This document shows positions 1 through 8,991 of a DNA stretch of 64,000 nt, in pieces; the stretch's first letter is position 1, and each line of letters opens with the position of its first letter. A program made the position numbers and the translations under genes. Origin of the DNA: JAQIBY01 sp963676165. GTDB taxonomy: Bacteria > Bacteroidota > Bacteroidia > Bacteroidales > ML635J-15. The notes beneath the pieces are model-generated. The model ran no database searches. It had not been told where the DNA came from and saw only the letters and a list, made by a program, of their open reading frames with translations. Location: positions 3,782,001 to 3,846,000 of the forward strand of contig OY781043.1 of the NCBI GenBank assembly GCA_963676165.1, written 5' to 3'.

Positions 1-2
1 AT

Positions 3-554
3 TCTGCGCTTGTATGGCGTGGTGCTATGGCTACCAATGCATTGAAACAACTAATTAACGATGCAGATTGGGGCGAATTGGATTATTTACTTTTCGATTT
101 ACCTCCAGGAACAAGTGATATTCATTTGACATTGGTACAAACCGTTCCTGTAACTGGTGCTGTAATTGTTTCTACACCTCAAGATGTTGCCCTTGCTGAT
201 GCTCGTAAAGGAATATCCATGTTTAAAACGAAAGGAATTGAAGTACCAATTCTTGGTTTGGTGGAAAATATGGCTTGGTTTACTCCAGAAGAATTACCTG
301 ATAACAAATATTATCTTTTCGGTAAAGATGGTTGTAAAAAACTTTCTGCTGAAACAAATATTCCATTGTTGGGACAAATTCCTCTCGTTCAAAGCATTCG
401 CGAAGGCGGTGACGAAGGAAAACCTGCTAGTATGCAATTAAGTTCTCTCACAGGAAAAGCATTTGAAACTGCTGCAATTGCAATGATTGAACAGGTTGAT
501 GTGAGAAATAAAACAATGGATCCAACAAAAATTGTTGAAATCAAACACAAATAA
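3..554 (+). CDS. mrp: Mrp/NBP35-family Fe-S cluster carrier ATPase, C-terminal part
   Basis: The reading frame is open from base 3 and already in coding sequence (SALVWRGAMATNALKQL), so the gene begins upstream of the window and only its last ~184 codons are present. Visible family hallmarks are VWRGAM, the DYLLFDLPPGTSDIHLT segment (the Walker B-like switch region of MinD/Mrp ATPases) and GLVENMAWF. Proteins of this family bind a labile 4Fe-4S cluster between subunits and pass it to apo-proteins in the cytoplasm. The N-terminal DUF59 domain and the P-loop would lie outside the window. A NifU-type scaffold gene follows 6 bp downstream, which supports an Fe-S role. The family call is firm; the exact client proteins are unknown. 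Confidence 0.9.
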   Translation, partial: SALVWRGAMATNALKQLINDADWGELDYLLFDLPPGTSDIHLTLVQTVPVTGAVIVSTPQDVALADARKGISMFKTKGIEVPILGLVENMAWFTPEELPDNKYYLFGKDGCKKLSAETNIPLLGQIPLVQSIREGGDEGKPASMQLSSLTGKAFETAAIAMIEQVDVRNKTMDPTKIVEIKHK

Positions 555-560
555 CGCTTT

Positions 561-791
561 ATGGAAGAAATTAAAAAACGTATTGCAAAATCCATCGAAG
601 AAGTACGCCCTTATTTACAGGCTGACGGTGGTGATATTTCATTGGTAAATATTACTGATGATTTTGTGGTAGAGGTAAAATTGCTGGGTGCATGTGGATC
701 ATGTCCTTTCAGCATTCAGACACTGAAACTTGGGGTTGAGGAAAAACTCAAACAAGATGTCCCTGAGGTAAAAGAAGTTGTCTCTGTATAA
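561..791 (+). CDS. NifU C-terminal-domain Fe-S scaffold protein
   Basis: A 76-residue protein made only of the NifU C-terminal domain. It has the expected RPYLQADGGDISLV segment and the cluster-ligand motif GACGSCPFS (CxxC near residues 45-48). Such stand-alone domains hold a labile Fe-S cluster for delivery to target enzymes. The gene starts 6 bp after the Mrp gene, so the two are probably co-transcribed as scaffold and carrier. A rho-independent-type hairpin follows at once, ending this small operon. Confidence 0.93.
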   Translation: MEEIKKRIAKSIEEVRPYLQADGGDISLVNITDDFVVEVKLLGACGSCPFSIQTLKLGVEEKLKQDVPEVKEVVSV

Positions 792-798
792 GTGATTG

Positions 799-832
799 GC
801 ATCCGTTAGGATTCCTAGCGGATGCACTTTTT
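799..832 (+). terminator. Hairpin terminator after the NifU gene
   Basis: The stem is GCATCCG-t-TAGG paired with CCTA-g-CGGATGC around a 3-nt loop, followed by ACTTTTT. The T-run ends where the next ATG (833) begins, so the terminator abuts the start codon of the glycosyltransferase gene and that gene has essentially no separate leader. Either it is expressed by read-through or its promoter overlaps the upstream gene. Confidence 0.65.
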
Positions 833-2062
833 ATGCATCCTGTTCTATACATATCTTATGATGGAATGACTGATTCTTTGGGTCAATCTCAAGTAATTCC
901 ATACCTGATTGAACTTAGCAAAACTGGTTTGGAATTTCATATTATCTCAGCAGAAAAACCATCAAACTTTCAAGCCAATAAATCACAAATATCTGCTTTA
1001 CTCAAAGCCCACAATATTCATTGGCATCCGGTACAATACACAAAAAAGCCTCCGCTAATTTCTACAATGAAAGATATCCGTGCAATGAAAAACTTAGCAA
1101 TTAAATTGCACAAAACACACCAGTTTCATGCGACACACTGCCGAAGCTACATCAGTGCTTTTGTCGGAATGGCACTTAAAAAGAAATTTCATGTTCCTTT
1201 CCTTTTTGATATGCGAGGTTTTTATGCTGATGAAAGAGTGGATGGAGGCTTATGGAATCAGTCAAATCCTGTTTACCGCCAAGTTTACAAGTTTTTTAAG
1301 CGGAAAGAAAAAGTCTTTATGAATACTTGCGATCAGCTTATTTCTTTGACAGAAAATGGGAAGCAATGTATTGCATCTTGGGAATTTGAGCATCTTAAAA
1401 CTGATGACATAACTGTCATTCCATGTTGTGCAGATTTAGATCATTTCAATCCCAAAAAAGTGAATCCAACTCAAAGAAAAGAGATTCAATCATCATTGAA
1501 TCTCTCCGATGATGATTTTGTGCTGTCTTATTTAGGATCTATAGGAACGTGGTATTTACCTGAGGAAATGCTTGATTTTTTTGCTGTTTTATTAAAAAAT
1601 CGCCCGGAAAGTAAGTTTCTTATTTTGACACGAGACAATCCGGATAGTATGCGTGAAATGGCCAAACAGAAATCTATTCCTGAAGAGAAACTCATATTCC
1701 GACCAGCAAGTAGAGATGAAGTTCCTGCATTGATCTCTTTATCCGATTTATCCATCTTTTTTATTAAACCTGTCTTTTCAAAAAAAGCTTCCTCGCCAAC
1801 AAAACTTGCAGAACTATTAGGAATGGGTGTCCCTGTAATATGCAATGGCAATGTGGGCGATATTGATAACATCATCGAAAAATATCAAACAGGTTTGGTA
1901 ATCCGTGAGTTTGATACCGAGACATATCAAAAAGTTGTTGACAAATTACCAGAAATCTTACAAATTGATTCTCAGCACTTACGTTCTGTTGCAGACGAGT
2001 ATTTTTCACTTACTGTTGGTACAAAATCTTACCAAAAAGCCTATGCAAAAATCTTAAAATGA
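833..2062 (+). CDS. Glycosyltransferase, GT4-like (GT-B fold)
   Basis: A 409-residue cytoplasmic glycosyltransferase. The N-terminus YISYDGMTDSLGQSQVIPY is the typical opening of a GT4-related family in Bacteroidota. The acceptor-side domain carries RGFYADERVDGGLW (~residues 128-141). The C-terminal nucleotide-sugar domain has SYLGSIGTWY and the segment SSPTKLAELLGMGVPVI (~315-332), in the place of the GT-B E-x7-E region. Donor and acceptor cannot be told from sequence. A second glycosyltransferase follows 71 bp downstream, so both probably build one surface glycan. The ATG at 833 directly follows the terminator hairpin. Confidence 0.85.
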   Translation: MHPVLYISYDGMTDSLGQSQVIPYLIELSKTGLEFHIISAEKPSNFQANKSQISALLKAHNIHWHPVQYTKKPPLISTMKDIRAMKNLAIKLHKTHQFHATHCRSYISAFVGMALKKKFHVPFLFDMRGFYADERVDGGLWNQSNPVYRQVYKFFKRKEKVFMNTCDQLISLTENGKQCIASWEFEHLKTDDITVIPCCADLDHFNPKKVNPTQRKEIQSSLNLSDDDFVLSYLGSIGTWYLPEEMLDFFAVLLKNRPESKFLILTRDNPDSMREMAKQKSIPEEKLIFRPASRDEVPALISLSDLSIFFIKPVFSKKASSPTKLAELLGMGVPVICNGNVGDIDNIIEKYQTGLVIREFDTETYQKVVDKLPEILQIDSQHLRSVADEYFSLTVGTKSYQKAYAKILK

Positions 2063-2085
2063 TCAATACTTCATCTTAAGTTTAT

Positions 2086-2115
2086 TTGTTTATTGCCAAT
2101 CTGCTTCTATCTTTG
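2086..2115 (+). promoter_or_regulatory. Bacteroidota-type promoter for the second glycosyltransferase
   Basis: A TTG (2086-2088) is separated by 19 bp from TATCTTTG (2108-2115), matching the -33/-7 pattern (TTG and TAnnTTTG) of Bacteroidota housekeeping promoters. It ends 18 bp before the chosen ATG at 2134. This makes the longer in-frame TTG start at 2086 unlikely. Confidence 0.55.
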
Positions 2116-2133
2116 AACGATAATTCACAAAAC

Positions 2134-3231
2134 ATGCGAAAAAAAGTACTGCTTTGCCTAGTTCATCATCGCCCGGATCGTTCGCCCGGACAACGATTTC
2201 GAATTGAGCAATTTCTACCAGCGCTTGAGAGAGATGCTTGGGAAATTCAGTATTCTAACATCCTAAATGAAAAGGATGATTTAACCTTTTATGCATCAGG
2301 ACATTATTGGGGTAAGTTTCGCATCATGGTGAAAAGTTTTTTTCATCGTTTAAAAGATATTAAGCGTGCAAAACATGCCGATGTTGTTTTCATTTATCGT
2401 GAAGCTTTTATGATGGGGACAAGTTACATTGAAAAGCGCTTGTCAAAAATTCATACTCCGCTTGTTTTTGACTTTGATGATAGCATTTGGCTCAATGATA
2501 CTTCAGTTGGGAATCAGAACCTCAGTTGGCTTAAAAAGCCAGAAAAAACAGGAGATATCTGCAGGTACTCAGATCATGTTATGGTTGGGAACGCTTATTT
2601 GGCTGATTATGCCAAAAAATTCAATTCCAACACACATGTTTTTCCAACAGTGATTGATACAAATTATCATAAGCCGAATGAAAAACGAACTGAAAATCAG
2701 AAAATTTGCATTGGCTGGACAGGAACTCAGCCCACGATAAAGCACTTTGAAACCATTCTCCCTGTGCTTAAAAAATTACATGCTTCTTTCCCTGACAAGT
2801 TATGTTTCCGTATGGTTGTAAACTTTCCATATGATTGCAGTAGCATACCATTGGAGGTTATACAATGGGAGAAAGCAAGTGAAATTGAAACCCTTCAACA
2901 ATTTGATATCGGAATAATGCCACTTCCAGACAACCAATGGACACGTGGAAAATGTGGTTTCAAAGGATTGCAGTATATGTCCCTTGAAATTCCAACAATT
3001 ATGTCACCAGTTGGTGTAAACACAGACATTATTCGCCATGGTGAAAATGGATACCTTGCTGATTGTGAGGATACTTGGCTTAAAACACTCACTCAACTTA
3101 TTGAGAACAAAAGTGAGAGAGAACGCATAGGAAAAGCAGGCAGACAAACCGTTGAGAAATATTACTCAAGACATGCTTGGGAAAATAAATGGGTGGAATT
3201 TTTTAATCATGTGAGTTCAGATTTTCATTAG
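2134..3231 (+). CDS. Glycosyltransferase (GT-B fold) at the island insertion site
   Basis: 365 residues from the ATG at 2134 (MRKKVLLCLVHHRPDRSPG). A TTG 48 bp upstream is in frame but overlaps the promoter. Recognisable GT-B features are FDFDDSIW (~113-119), GWTGTQPTIKHFE (start of the nucleotide-binding half) and GLQYMSLEIPTIMSPVG near the C-terminus. It is probably in the same surface-polysaccharide pathway as its upstream neighbour. Its last 110 nt belong to a 135-bp sequence repeated at 13412-13546, where the following ATPase gene now lies. Originally this gene and that ATPase gene overlapped tail to tail by 4 bp; the intervening ~10.3 kb was inserted later. Confidence 0.82.
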   Translation: MRKKVLLCLVHHRPDRSPGQRFRIEQFLPALERDAWEIQYSNILNEKDDLTFYASGHYWGKFRIMVKSFFHRLKDIKRAKHADVVFIYREAFMMGTSYIEKRLSKIHTPLVFDFDDSIWLNDTSVGNQNLSWLKKPEKTGDICRYSDHVMVGNAYLADYAKKFNSNTHVFPTVIDTNYHKPNEKRTENQKICIGWTGTQPTIKHFETILPVLKKLHASFPDKLCFRMVVNFPYDCSSIPLEVIQWEKASEIETLQQFDIGIMPLPDNQWTRGKCGFKGLQYMSLEIPTIMSPVGVNTDIIRHGENGYLADCEDTWLKTLTQLIENKSERERIGKAGRQTVEKYYSRHAWENKWVEFFNHVSSDFH

Positions 3232-3256
3232 TAAGTGAACCCTAAAAGCCAAAGTG
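3122..3256 (+). repeat. 135-bp direct repeat, left copy (island boundary)
   Basis: By eye identical to 13412-13546 over 135 bp, bounded on both sides by immediate mismatches. It contains the last 110 nt of the glycosyltransferase gene and 25 nt beyond. It also includes the last 29 nt of the convergent ATPase gene, which is intact only at the right copy. The two copies bracket the 3257-13411 accessory island like attL and attR of an integrative element. Confidence 0.95.
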
Positions 3257-3322
3257 TACAGTGGTATGAAAGTTTTCCACTAGGTTAAAACCTAGAAGCT
3301 GCCTATTGATTATGCTCTGATT

Positions 3323-6220
3323 TTATTGATAATATTGAGTTTGACGAGTTGGTTTTGAATCATTAGAGTTGGAATATTGATTTTTTATCTTACCTGTCCC
3401 TGTTGAAGCACTGCTTGATGGAGATGTTCTTGAGGGAGAACTTACTAGTTTTCTATTTATTCTTCCATTATTTATTATATTTAAGTTTGGTTTTCTTGTT
3501 CTTCCTCTACTATTAGAGCCAATTCTTACTGATTTACCTGTTGTAGTACTTGTACTTTCTGCAGTAACCCAAGTGTATTGAGGAATATTTGTTCCATTAT
3601 CTTTCCAATAATTAATACTATGTCCTTCTAAACCTTGAAAATCATTACAATCCATTAATCCATCACCCGCAATAACAGGTGTATTTCCTTCTACTCCTCC
3701 ATATGAATTACCACCTAAAATTTCGTTTAAAAAAAGAATATCTCCATCTTCATAACAAATTGTTCCCACATCTACATTGTTTGAATTAAAATCAATACCA
3801 GAAACATTGGATAGAAAATAATGTAAATCACCAGCTGTTCTGGTAAAATCTGCATCAACACTTGGATTTAATGATAAAAATATGCTACCACTATTATATG
3901 CGCTTGCATTTGAAATTTTGTTAAACATACACCTTTTTATTTGTATTTTTTCACCTGGACTTGTTATATTTGCTAATATAATACTTGTTGTTGCAACAAA
4001 AGTTTCTCCATCTGCAACATCAACTGTTACAGGAACATCGTTATCATCAGATATTAGAATTACATTTCTTAGACCTTCTATTCTAATTCCTGAACCTGTA
4101 TATCCATTAATATTTACATCAGCCATTGCTTTTGTAATTGCTTCAGTATTTACTAATGAATAGGCTTCTTGAGTGCCAACAAACCCGACAGGACCAAAAT
4201 TAATTTCATCGCGAGTACCAATAATTTTTAATGCATTTAAGGCTTCTTCATATCCATCTAAAAATTTCCCAGATTTATCAAGTAGTTTTTGTAATGGGCT
4301 ACCTGTGAAGGATATTCCCTGAGAAATGCTTATATTATCTATATAATCCATATAAGGGATATTTGAATCTGATAGTGTTTTTACATAATTTGAAAGATCA
4401 TATTCTGGAGATCCTAATATCATTGATTCTATTGTACCATTTCCAGTAAAATTAAAAACATAATTACATGGTATTGATGTAGTATTTTCATAATTACTTA
4501 TCTCTGCAAAATCACAAGCAAAATATCCATCCCAAACATAATTAGTTACACCAACTTGTCCTATTAAAGGAAAAATTCTATTTCCTGTATGTACATCTAT
4601 TGATTGATTATTAACATCAAAAATAGCTTCTGAGAAATTATTATTATTAGGATTATGAGGAATAGCTTGTCCAGAAATTTCAATACTACTAAAATCAATT
4701 ATTTTATCTAAATCTGAAAGGGTTGCATCACCTTCATTTGTACAGGTTACATTTTGAAAGTTTGAATTAAACTCAAAATCTTCATTATTAGCTAATAAAG
4801 CATATAATCTTATTTGATCCTTATTCATTTCTACATTGCTAAGATTTAAATTCAATTCACCAATATCATAATTAACGGTTAAATTATCATTAGATAATAT
4901 ATTATAACAAAAATAATTCCATTGTGCCGCAGTTGAAATATTTATTGTATTATTTGAACTATTTAAAACTAAAACATTATTAGGAGTTGCAATAATTCCA
5001 TTTAAAATATCTTCAATAAAAACTACATTTATATTTGCTTGGTAACCATCTGTTTCTTCTTCATATTGATTGTGTCTAGTTTGATTTGCATCATGATCTT
5101 CTTTTGCAGTTTGATAATTTTGAGTAGGAGTTTCACCAAATAAATCTGAAACTATTTTATCTATAGCTTCTTTCATTGTTGTTAATCTAGCTGAATTTGT
5201 ATTTAATAAAGACTGTATTTCATTTAATTTAGCTATAATAGTATCTATATCTTCTTGAGTTCCTCCTGAAGATACAAAATCCTGCATTAACGCATATACT
5301 TGATTTAGTTTTGAATTTATACTTGTATTAGCATTATTAATTGTATTAAAATCATTAGAAAGTTTGCTATTTATAAGATTTACTATTTCTGAGCCATCTT
5401 GTTCTAATACATTTTCTATATAGGATATACTTTCATTTGCATCACCAATAATATTAATAATAAGTGTTTTTAAATCTTCAAATCTCTCTAGTTGGTCTTC
5501 TGATAAAGTTATTATACCTTCATCGTAAGAAGCTTGTGTAAATTCTGCATTGTCTCTTAAAGAATTTAAGTCTGTTATTATATTATTTTCTAATCCCTCA
5601 ATTGCATCTATATTTTCATCTAATGCTTGAATGGTGGTTATTATTTCAGGGAATGTCATTCTTGAATTTAATTCTGTTTTTATTTGTTCCATTTGTGCTT
5701 TTATAGAACTAATTGAATTTTCCAAAGAATCTAATCTTGCTCTATTTTCAGATACAGTAGTTTCGTAAGAATTTAGTATTTCATCTAAACTACCATTATA
5801 TACAACAAAATATTTATTTTCTGCATTTTTATAACGACTATCTGCTAATTCTGATAAATCATCAACTTTTTTAATACCTTCAACTGTTTGAATTTCACCT
5901 CTTTCTATTCTAATTTTAACTAATGCTTTCCATCTTTCTATTTCACTTTCTAAAATACCAAGTGTATCACTTTCTGGTTGTAATCTATATATTATATTTG
6001 AAGAGTTAAGGTCTATACCTTCAATTCTGCCAGAAGCCTCATCAGCTCTATATGCAATTTTGTTATAAGCCTCAACTGCATCGGCGATATTATCTTCTGG
6101 TTTATAACACCCTGTTGTGTAGATTGCTAATGAAAATAATAAAGCTATAATAGCATTTTTAGAAAAATGTTTTAAGTGTCTTGCTAAATTTAAAAGTTCT
6201 CTTTTTTTATCAGCAGTCAT
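3323..6220 (-). CDS. Giant coiled-coil lipoprotein of unknown function
   Basis: 965 residues with an SPII signal (basic start, hydrophobic ~22-36, lipobox YTTGC at ~34-38). I do not recognise a family. Residues ~40-370 are rich in E, I, L, N, D and S and look like long helical coiled coils, for example LDSLENSISSIKAQMEQIK. The middle (~410-830) is N/S/T-rich and probably beta-structured. The last ~80 residues are basic and S/T/R-rich and look disordered, ending QYYQ. It is the last gene of the cassette-like island; the palindrome at 6255-6352 lies just upstream and no attC-like site follows it before the island boundary. Composition is visibly more A/T-rich than the flanking core genes. Probably surface or periplasmic; function unknown. 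Confidence 0.75.
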   Translation of the reverse strand: MTADKKRELLNLARHLKHFSKNAIIALLFSLAIYTTGCYKPEDNIADAVEAYNKIAYRADEASGRIEGIDLNSSNIIYRLQPESDTLGILESEIERWKALVKIRIERGEIQTVEGIKKVDDLSELADSRYKNAENKYFVVYNGSLDEILNSYETTVSENRARLDSLENSISSIKAQMEQIKTELNSRMTFPEIITTIQALDENIDAIEGLENNIITDLNSLRDNAEFTQASYDEGIITLSEDQLERFEDLKTLIINIIGDANESISYIENVLEQDGSEIVNLINSKLSNDFNTINNANTSINSKLNQVYALMQDFVSSGGTQEDIDTIIAKLNEIQSLLNTNSARLTTMKEAIDKIVSDLFGETPTQNYQTAKEDHDANQTRHNQYEEETDGYQANINVVFIEDILNGIIATPNNVLVLNSSNNTINISTAAQWNYFCYNILSNDNLTVNYDIGELNLNLSNVEMNKDQIRLYALLANNEDFEFNSNFQNVTCTNEGDATLSDLDKIIDFSSIEISGQAIPHNPNNNNFSEAIFDVNNQSIDVHTGNRIFPLIGQVGVTNYVWDGYFACDFAEISNYENTTSIPCNYVFNFTGNGTIESMILGSPEYDLSNYVKTLSDSNIPYMDYIDNISISQGISFTGSPLQKLLDKSGKFLDGYEEALNALKIIGTRDEINFGPVGFVGTQEAYSLVNTEAITKAMADVNINGYTGSGIRIEGLRNVILISDDNDVPVTVDVADGETFVATTSIILANITSPGEKIQIKRCMFNKISNASAYNSGSIFLSLNPSVDADFTRTAGDLHYFLSNVSGIDFNSNNVDVGTICYEDGDILFLNEILGGNSYGGVEGNTPVIAGDGLMDCNDFQGLEGHSINYWKDNGTNIPQYTWVTAESTSTTTGKSVRIGSNSRGRTRKPNLNIINNGRINRKLVSSPSRTSPSSSASTGTGKIKNQYSNSNDSKPTRQTQYYQ

Positions 6221-6254
6221 TTTTAAATGAATTTTTATTTTCTTCTTAAATTCT

Positions 6255-6352
6255 GACTAACGTAAAAATTAGTCTCTGATTTTCAGTTCTTTAAGATTTA
6301 CTCAAATTTATCATTTTTAGCTCATTTTCGCACCCCATTTTTACGTTAGCAA
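6255..6352 (-). other. attC-like palindrome D
   Basis: The arms CTAACGTAAAAAT (6257-6269) and ATTTTTACGTTAG (6337-6349) are a perfect 13-bp inverted repeat around a ~67-nt centre with weaker pairing (GATTTTCAG against CTCATTTTCG). On the minus strand it ends CGTTAGTCAGAAT, the same 13 nt found beside the IS110 transposase at 8979-8991. It could be an integron attC site or the fused ends of an internally deleted IS110 relative. Confidence 0.5.
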
Positions 6353-6422
6353 CAGGATTTAATAAGCTCTGGAAGATTAGATAATTTTATTTGTTTTTCT
6401 AATCTGGAAGTGCTTATGTGGC
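6344..6422 (-). repeat. Structured ~78-nt block, copy 1
   Basis: Homologous to 10621-10698. Shared segments on the minus strand are CCACATAAG, TTCCAG/CTCC, ATTAAATCCT and TTGCTAACG. The hairpin in between is AGATTAG/CTAATCT here and AAATAGAT/ATCTATTT-like in the other copy: different bases but paired in both, which suggests structure is conserved. It lies directly beside palindrome D. Confidence 0.6.
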
Positions 6423-6428
6423 GAATTA

Positions 6429-6561
6429 GGTATAACGTTGAGAATATGGGACGTTTGGCATTTCAAAGTACCAACCGTTCAAACCTCTATATATTTAATT
6501 GATATACTCATTTTCAAATTTAGCACGATCCGCCAAATGACCTATATTTATTGTTGTCCCC
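6429..6561 (-). other. attC-like palindrome C, after the beta-lactamase-fold gene
   Basis: An imperfect ~133-bp palindrome. On the plus strand AATATGGGACGTTTGGC (left) faces the reverse complement AATATAGGTCATTTGGC (right), 14 of 17 identical. Outer ends are GGTATAACG and GTTGTCCCC. It begins 2 nt after the stop codon of the upstream minus-strand gene, the position expected of an attC in a gene cassette. Confidence 0.55.
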
Positions 6562-6563
6562 AG

Positions 6564-7688
6564 TTATTTCTTATTCATTTCATTACTTCCAAATTCAAGT
6601 ACCCAAGGAACTGCAAGCATATTGTATGCTGTATTAGCTAATAGTACTTGAAATTCTTTGTTTCCCGGATGAAATCCAACAAAAGCAATGAAACCCATAG
6701 TCCCACCGAAATGTACAATAAAACCACTTTTATATTTTCCCCAGCCGAGGCAGATATCAGAATAGGTTAATGGTGTTTCTCCAGATATTTGTACTTCATG
6801 AGTTTTTTGCATTGCTGATTTTAAAGGGGAGTCTATTATTCCTACATTAGCCTTAGCATAAACTATTAAATCTTTCATACATGAACGAAGGCCTCCCGAA
6901 GTATTAAAAATACAGCTATCATTTCTATACCAGTTTACATTATCCATCCCCAAATAACCATTGGCATAATTATCATCAGAGTGCTCTTGATAATTCACAC
7001 CTGTTCGGGTCATTTTCAATGGCTCAGTGATTTTAATTTTTAAGAGTTCATTGTAGTTTTGTTCGTAAATATTTTCTAATGCATATCCAAGAATTGCAAA
7101 ACCAAGCGGTGAATATATAATTGAATCTTTGGCAATGCCTTCTATTTTATAATTCTTTAGAAATTCATATAATTTAGTCGGTGTGTAATTCAAATAATCC
7201 TCTGTTTGTTGAACTGGATTATTCGTATGAATATCTGTTGGCATATACGGTAAGCCTGAGGAATGAGTAATTAATTGTCTTATTGTAATCTTCCCCGTAC
7301 TATTTTCAGGAACTATGAATTTATTAGGAAGATATTTCTCAATAGGATCATCATACGATAACTTTCCCTCCTCCTCTGCAATTGCAATTAACAAAGCGGT
7401 AAAGGATTTTGTAACAGAACCAATTTCAAATTGAGTTTCAAGGTTAATCTCTTTTTTAGTCCGTGAAGCACTTCCATGGATATAGAGAGAATCAGTATTT
7501 CCACTTGCTTTATAATATATTATTCCCAGATAGGTTGAATCATTAAGCTTAGATTCCAGATAATCATTAAAATATACAGACGTGATTTCTTCCTTTTGTG
7601 GTTTATCATTATTACATGAATATAAAATTACTAAAACCACAATAAATAATAAATAGATAATTTTCTTCATGCGTTTAAATTTTATCAT
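6564..7688 (-). CDS. Serine hydrolase lipoprotein, beta-lactamase (class C/PBP4*) fold
   Basis: 374 residues from the ATG at 7688, chosen because AGGAG stands 5 nt upstream and a lipoprotein signal follows at once (lipobox LYSC, Cys ~25). The longer in-frame extension would run through palindrome B. Catalytic motifs of the PF00144 family are present: SVTK (~91-94, nucleophile Ser and Lys), YSPLGF (~192) and HFGG (~326). The family includes esterases, D-amino peptidases and carboxypeptidases as well as class C beta-lactamases, so resistance should not be assumed. It is lipid-anchored in the cell envelope. It lies in the cassette island between attC-like sites B and C. Confidence 0.85.
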   Translation of the reverse strand: MIKFKRMKKIIYLLFIVVLVILYSCNNDKPQKEEITSVYFNDYLESKLNDSTYLGIIYYKASGNTDSLYIHGSASRTKKEINLETQFEIGSVTKSFTALLIAIAEEEGKLSYDDPIEKYLPNKFIVPENSTGKITIRQLITHSSGLPYMPTDIHTNNPVQQTEDYLNYTPTKLYEFLKNYKIEGIAKDSIIYSPLGFAILGYALENIYEQNYNELLKIKITEPLKMTRTGVNYQEHSDDNYANGYLGMDNVNWYRNDSCIFNTSGGLRSCMKDLIVYAKANVGIIDSPLKSAMQKTHEVQISGETPLTYSDICLGWGKYKSGFIVHFGGTMGFIAFVGFHPGNKEFQVLLANTAYNMLAVPWVLEFGSNEMNKK

Positions 7689-7709
7689 TATTTCTCCTAA
7701 TTTATTTTT

Positions 7710-7841
7710 CTTAACGGATGGCGGTATGAAACGGTTGGGTTTTCGGAGCTCATAATTATCAACCGAGAAAAAGGCTGGCGCGAGAACCAAAGTTTCGCAA
7801 ACCACTGAACCCCAACTGTTTTATGACCGCGTGTTGTGGGC
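7710..7841 (-). other. attC-like palindrome B, after the unknown lipoprotein gene
   Basis: A 132-bp imperfect palindrome. The left arm GCGGTATGAAACGGTTGGG faces a right arm whose reverse complement is GCGGTCATAAAACAGTTGGG, with 17 of 19 aligned bases identical plus one bulged base, a typical attC feature. The outer end GTTGTGGGC (7833-7841) lies 5 bp beyond the stop codon of the 359-residue lipoprotein gene. Its complement GCCCACAAC recurs at 12016-12024, giving this cassette matching ends as in integrons. Confidence 0.6.
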
Positions 7842-7846
7842 AGTAA

Positions 7847-8926
7847 TTAGTTCAGCTCAATTGCCTCATTAGTCTTAATTCGATAAACTAATCCATTTTC
7901 AAGTCCATAATAATAATATCCATTGAATTCTATAAAAAATGCTCCATCTGAATCGGAAAGTCCTTTATCTGTTATATTGTCGGTTTTTCCAGTTTCCAAA
8001 TTTGAATATTTTAACCATTGTGACCAACCAAAATCAATTAATAGATTATCAAATATATTTGCAACTGTAGTTGTACTCCAATTAACATTTGTTTCAATAT
8101 CTACTTTTTTAGTCCAAGTAGAACCGTCATTACTTGTATACACGGAATTTCCTCTTAATTGCATGATGTTTTCAGAATCTTTGAAAATTGCTTGTGTTGA
8201 TTCAATCTTTTCTAAATATCCGTTGTCATTTATAACATGCGTTCCATCAGAGGCTAATACATAATCAAAGTCTTTAAATCTTACTAAATCATACTTTTTA
8301 GGGCTTTCAAAAAAGGGTAATTCTGTAACATCAATCATCTTATCAACAGTACTAGACAATCCACCTGTCTGATTTACCTTTATCCTTAAAATACAATAAT
8401 AGTCATCTGAATTATCCATACCAGACGCATCCGATTTATCCCAACCGTGCATAATTACTGAAAAATCATCCCCATGATTAGACATTATATCTGATTCAAA
8501 CATTCTTGTTTTATAACCTCGTGTTTGATAGTTTGGAATTTGCATATGCTCAACTTCTGATTTTTGATTACTTCCAATTTCTTGAAAACTAATCGAAATA
8601 GAATCCGTACTCCCGGGATTTGGAAAATAATAAATCGGAATACTTAGAATCTCCGCATTCTCAAATATGTATGCTGAACGAGTTTCTACAGATTTTTCTC
8701 CTGGAATTATTTGAGTATTAATAATATTGTGGTCTTTGTCAAAAGTAAAAATCGAATCTTTAGACATCAAAACTAGTTGGTTATTTATCACTGTTCCTGT
8801 CGTAAAATTCCGATTAGACATTTCTATGATTTTCTCCCAACTATATTCAGAATTTGTATCAATCTCTTCTTTCTCACAGCTAATCAATCCGATTATTGCT
8901 ATTATAAATAATAATTTCTTAATCAT
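7847..8926 (-). CDS. Lipoprotein of unknown function (cassette-borne)
   Basis: 359 residues with a clear SPII signal (MIKKLLFIIAIIGLISC, Cys 17) followed by an acidic linker. I do not recognise a family. The body is rich in short hydrophobic strands with D, S, N and G turns, including YTSNDGSTWTKK, which resembles the Asp-box of beta-propellers, so a propeller-like fold is possible. It is likely anchored in the outer membrane. It is the gene of the cassette ending in palindrome B; the 5' part of that cassette is interrupted by the IS3 and IS110 elements. The ATG is ~50 nt from the IS110-side repeat, so its native promoter may be lost or supplied by the insertion. Confidence 0.75.
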   Translation of the reverse strand: MIKKLLFIIAIIGLISCEKEEIDTNSEYSWEKIIEMSNRNFTTGTVINNQLVLMSKDSIFTFDKDHNIINTQIIPGEKSVETRSAYIFENAEILSIPIYYFPNPGSTDSISISFQEIGSNQKSEVEHMQIPNYQTRGYKTRMFESDIMSNHGDDFSVIMHGWDKSDASGMDNSDDYYCILRIKVNQTGGLSSTVDKMIDVTELPFFESPKKYDLVRFKDFDYVLASDGTHVINDNGYLEKIESTQAIFKDSENIMQLRGNSVYTSNDGSTWTKKVDIETNVNWSTTTVANIFDNLLIDFGWSQWLKYSNLETGKTDNITDKGLSDSDGAFFIEFNGYYYYGLENGLVYRIKTNEAIELN

Positions 8927-8991
8927 ATCTATTGGTTTAGTATTTAATTTCTAATTTCAACGATGCACGCCTCCCTTTATTCTGACTAACG

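Noticed and set aside
2086..2133. Longer TTG start for the second glycosyltransferase
   Set aside because: The extension overlaps a good TTG-N19-TATCTTTG promoter, and the ATG at 2134 gives the usual family N-terminus.
6564..7688. Calling the serine hydrolase an antibiotic-resistance beta-lactamase
   Set aside because: SxxK, YS and HxG motifs are shared by many esterases and peptidases of the family; nothing specific to resistance is visible.
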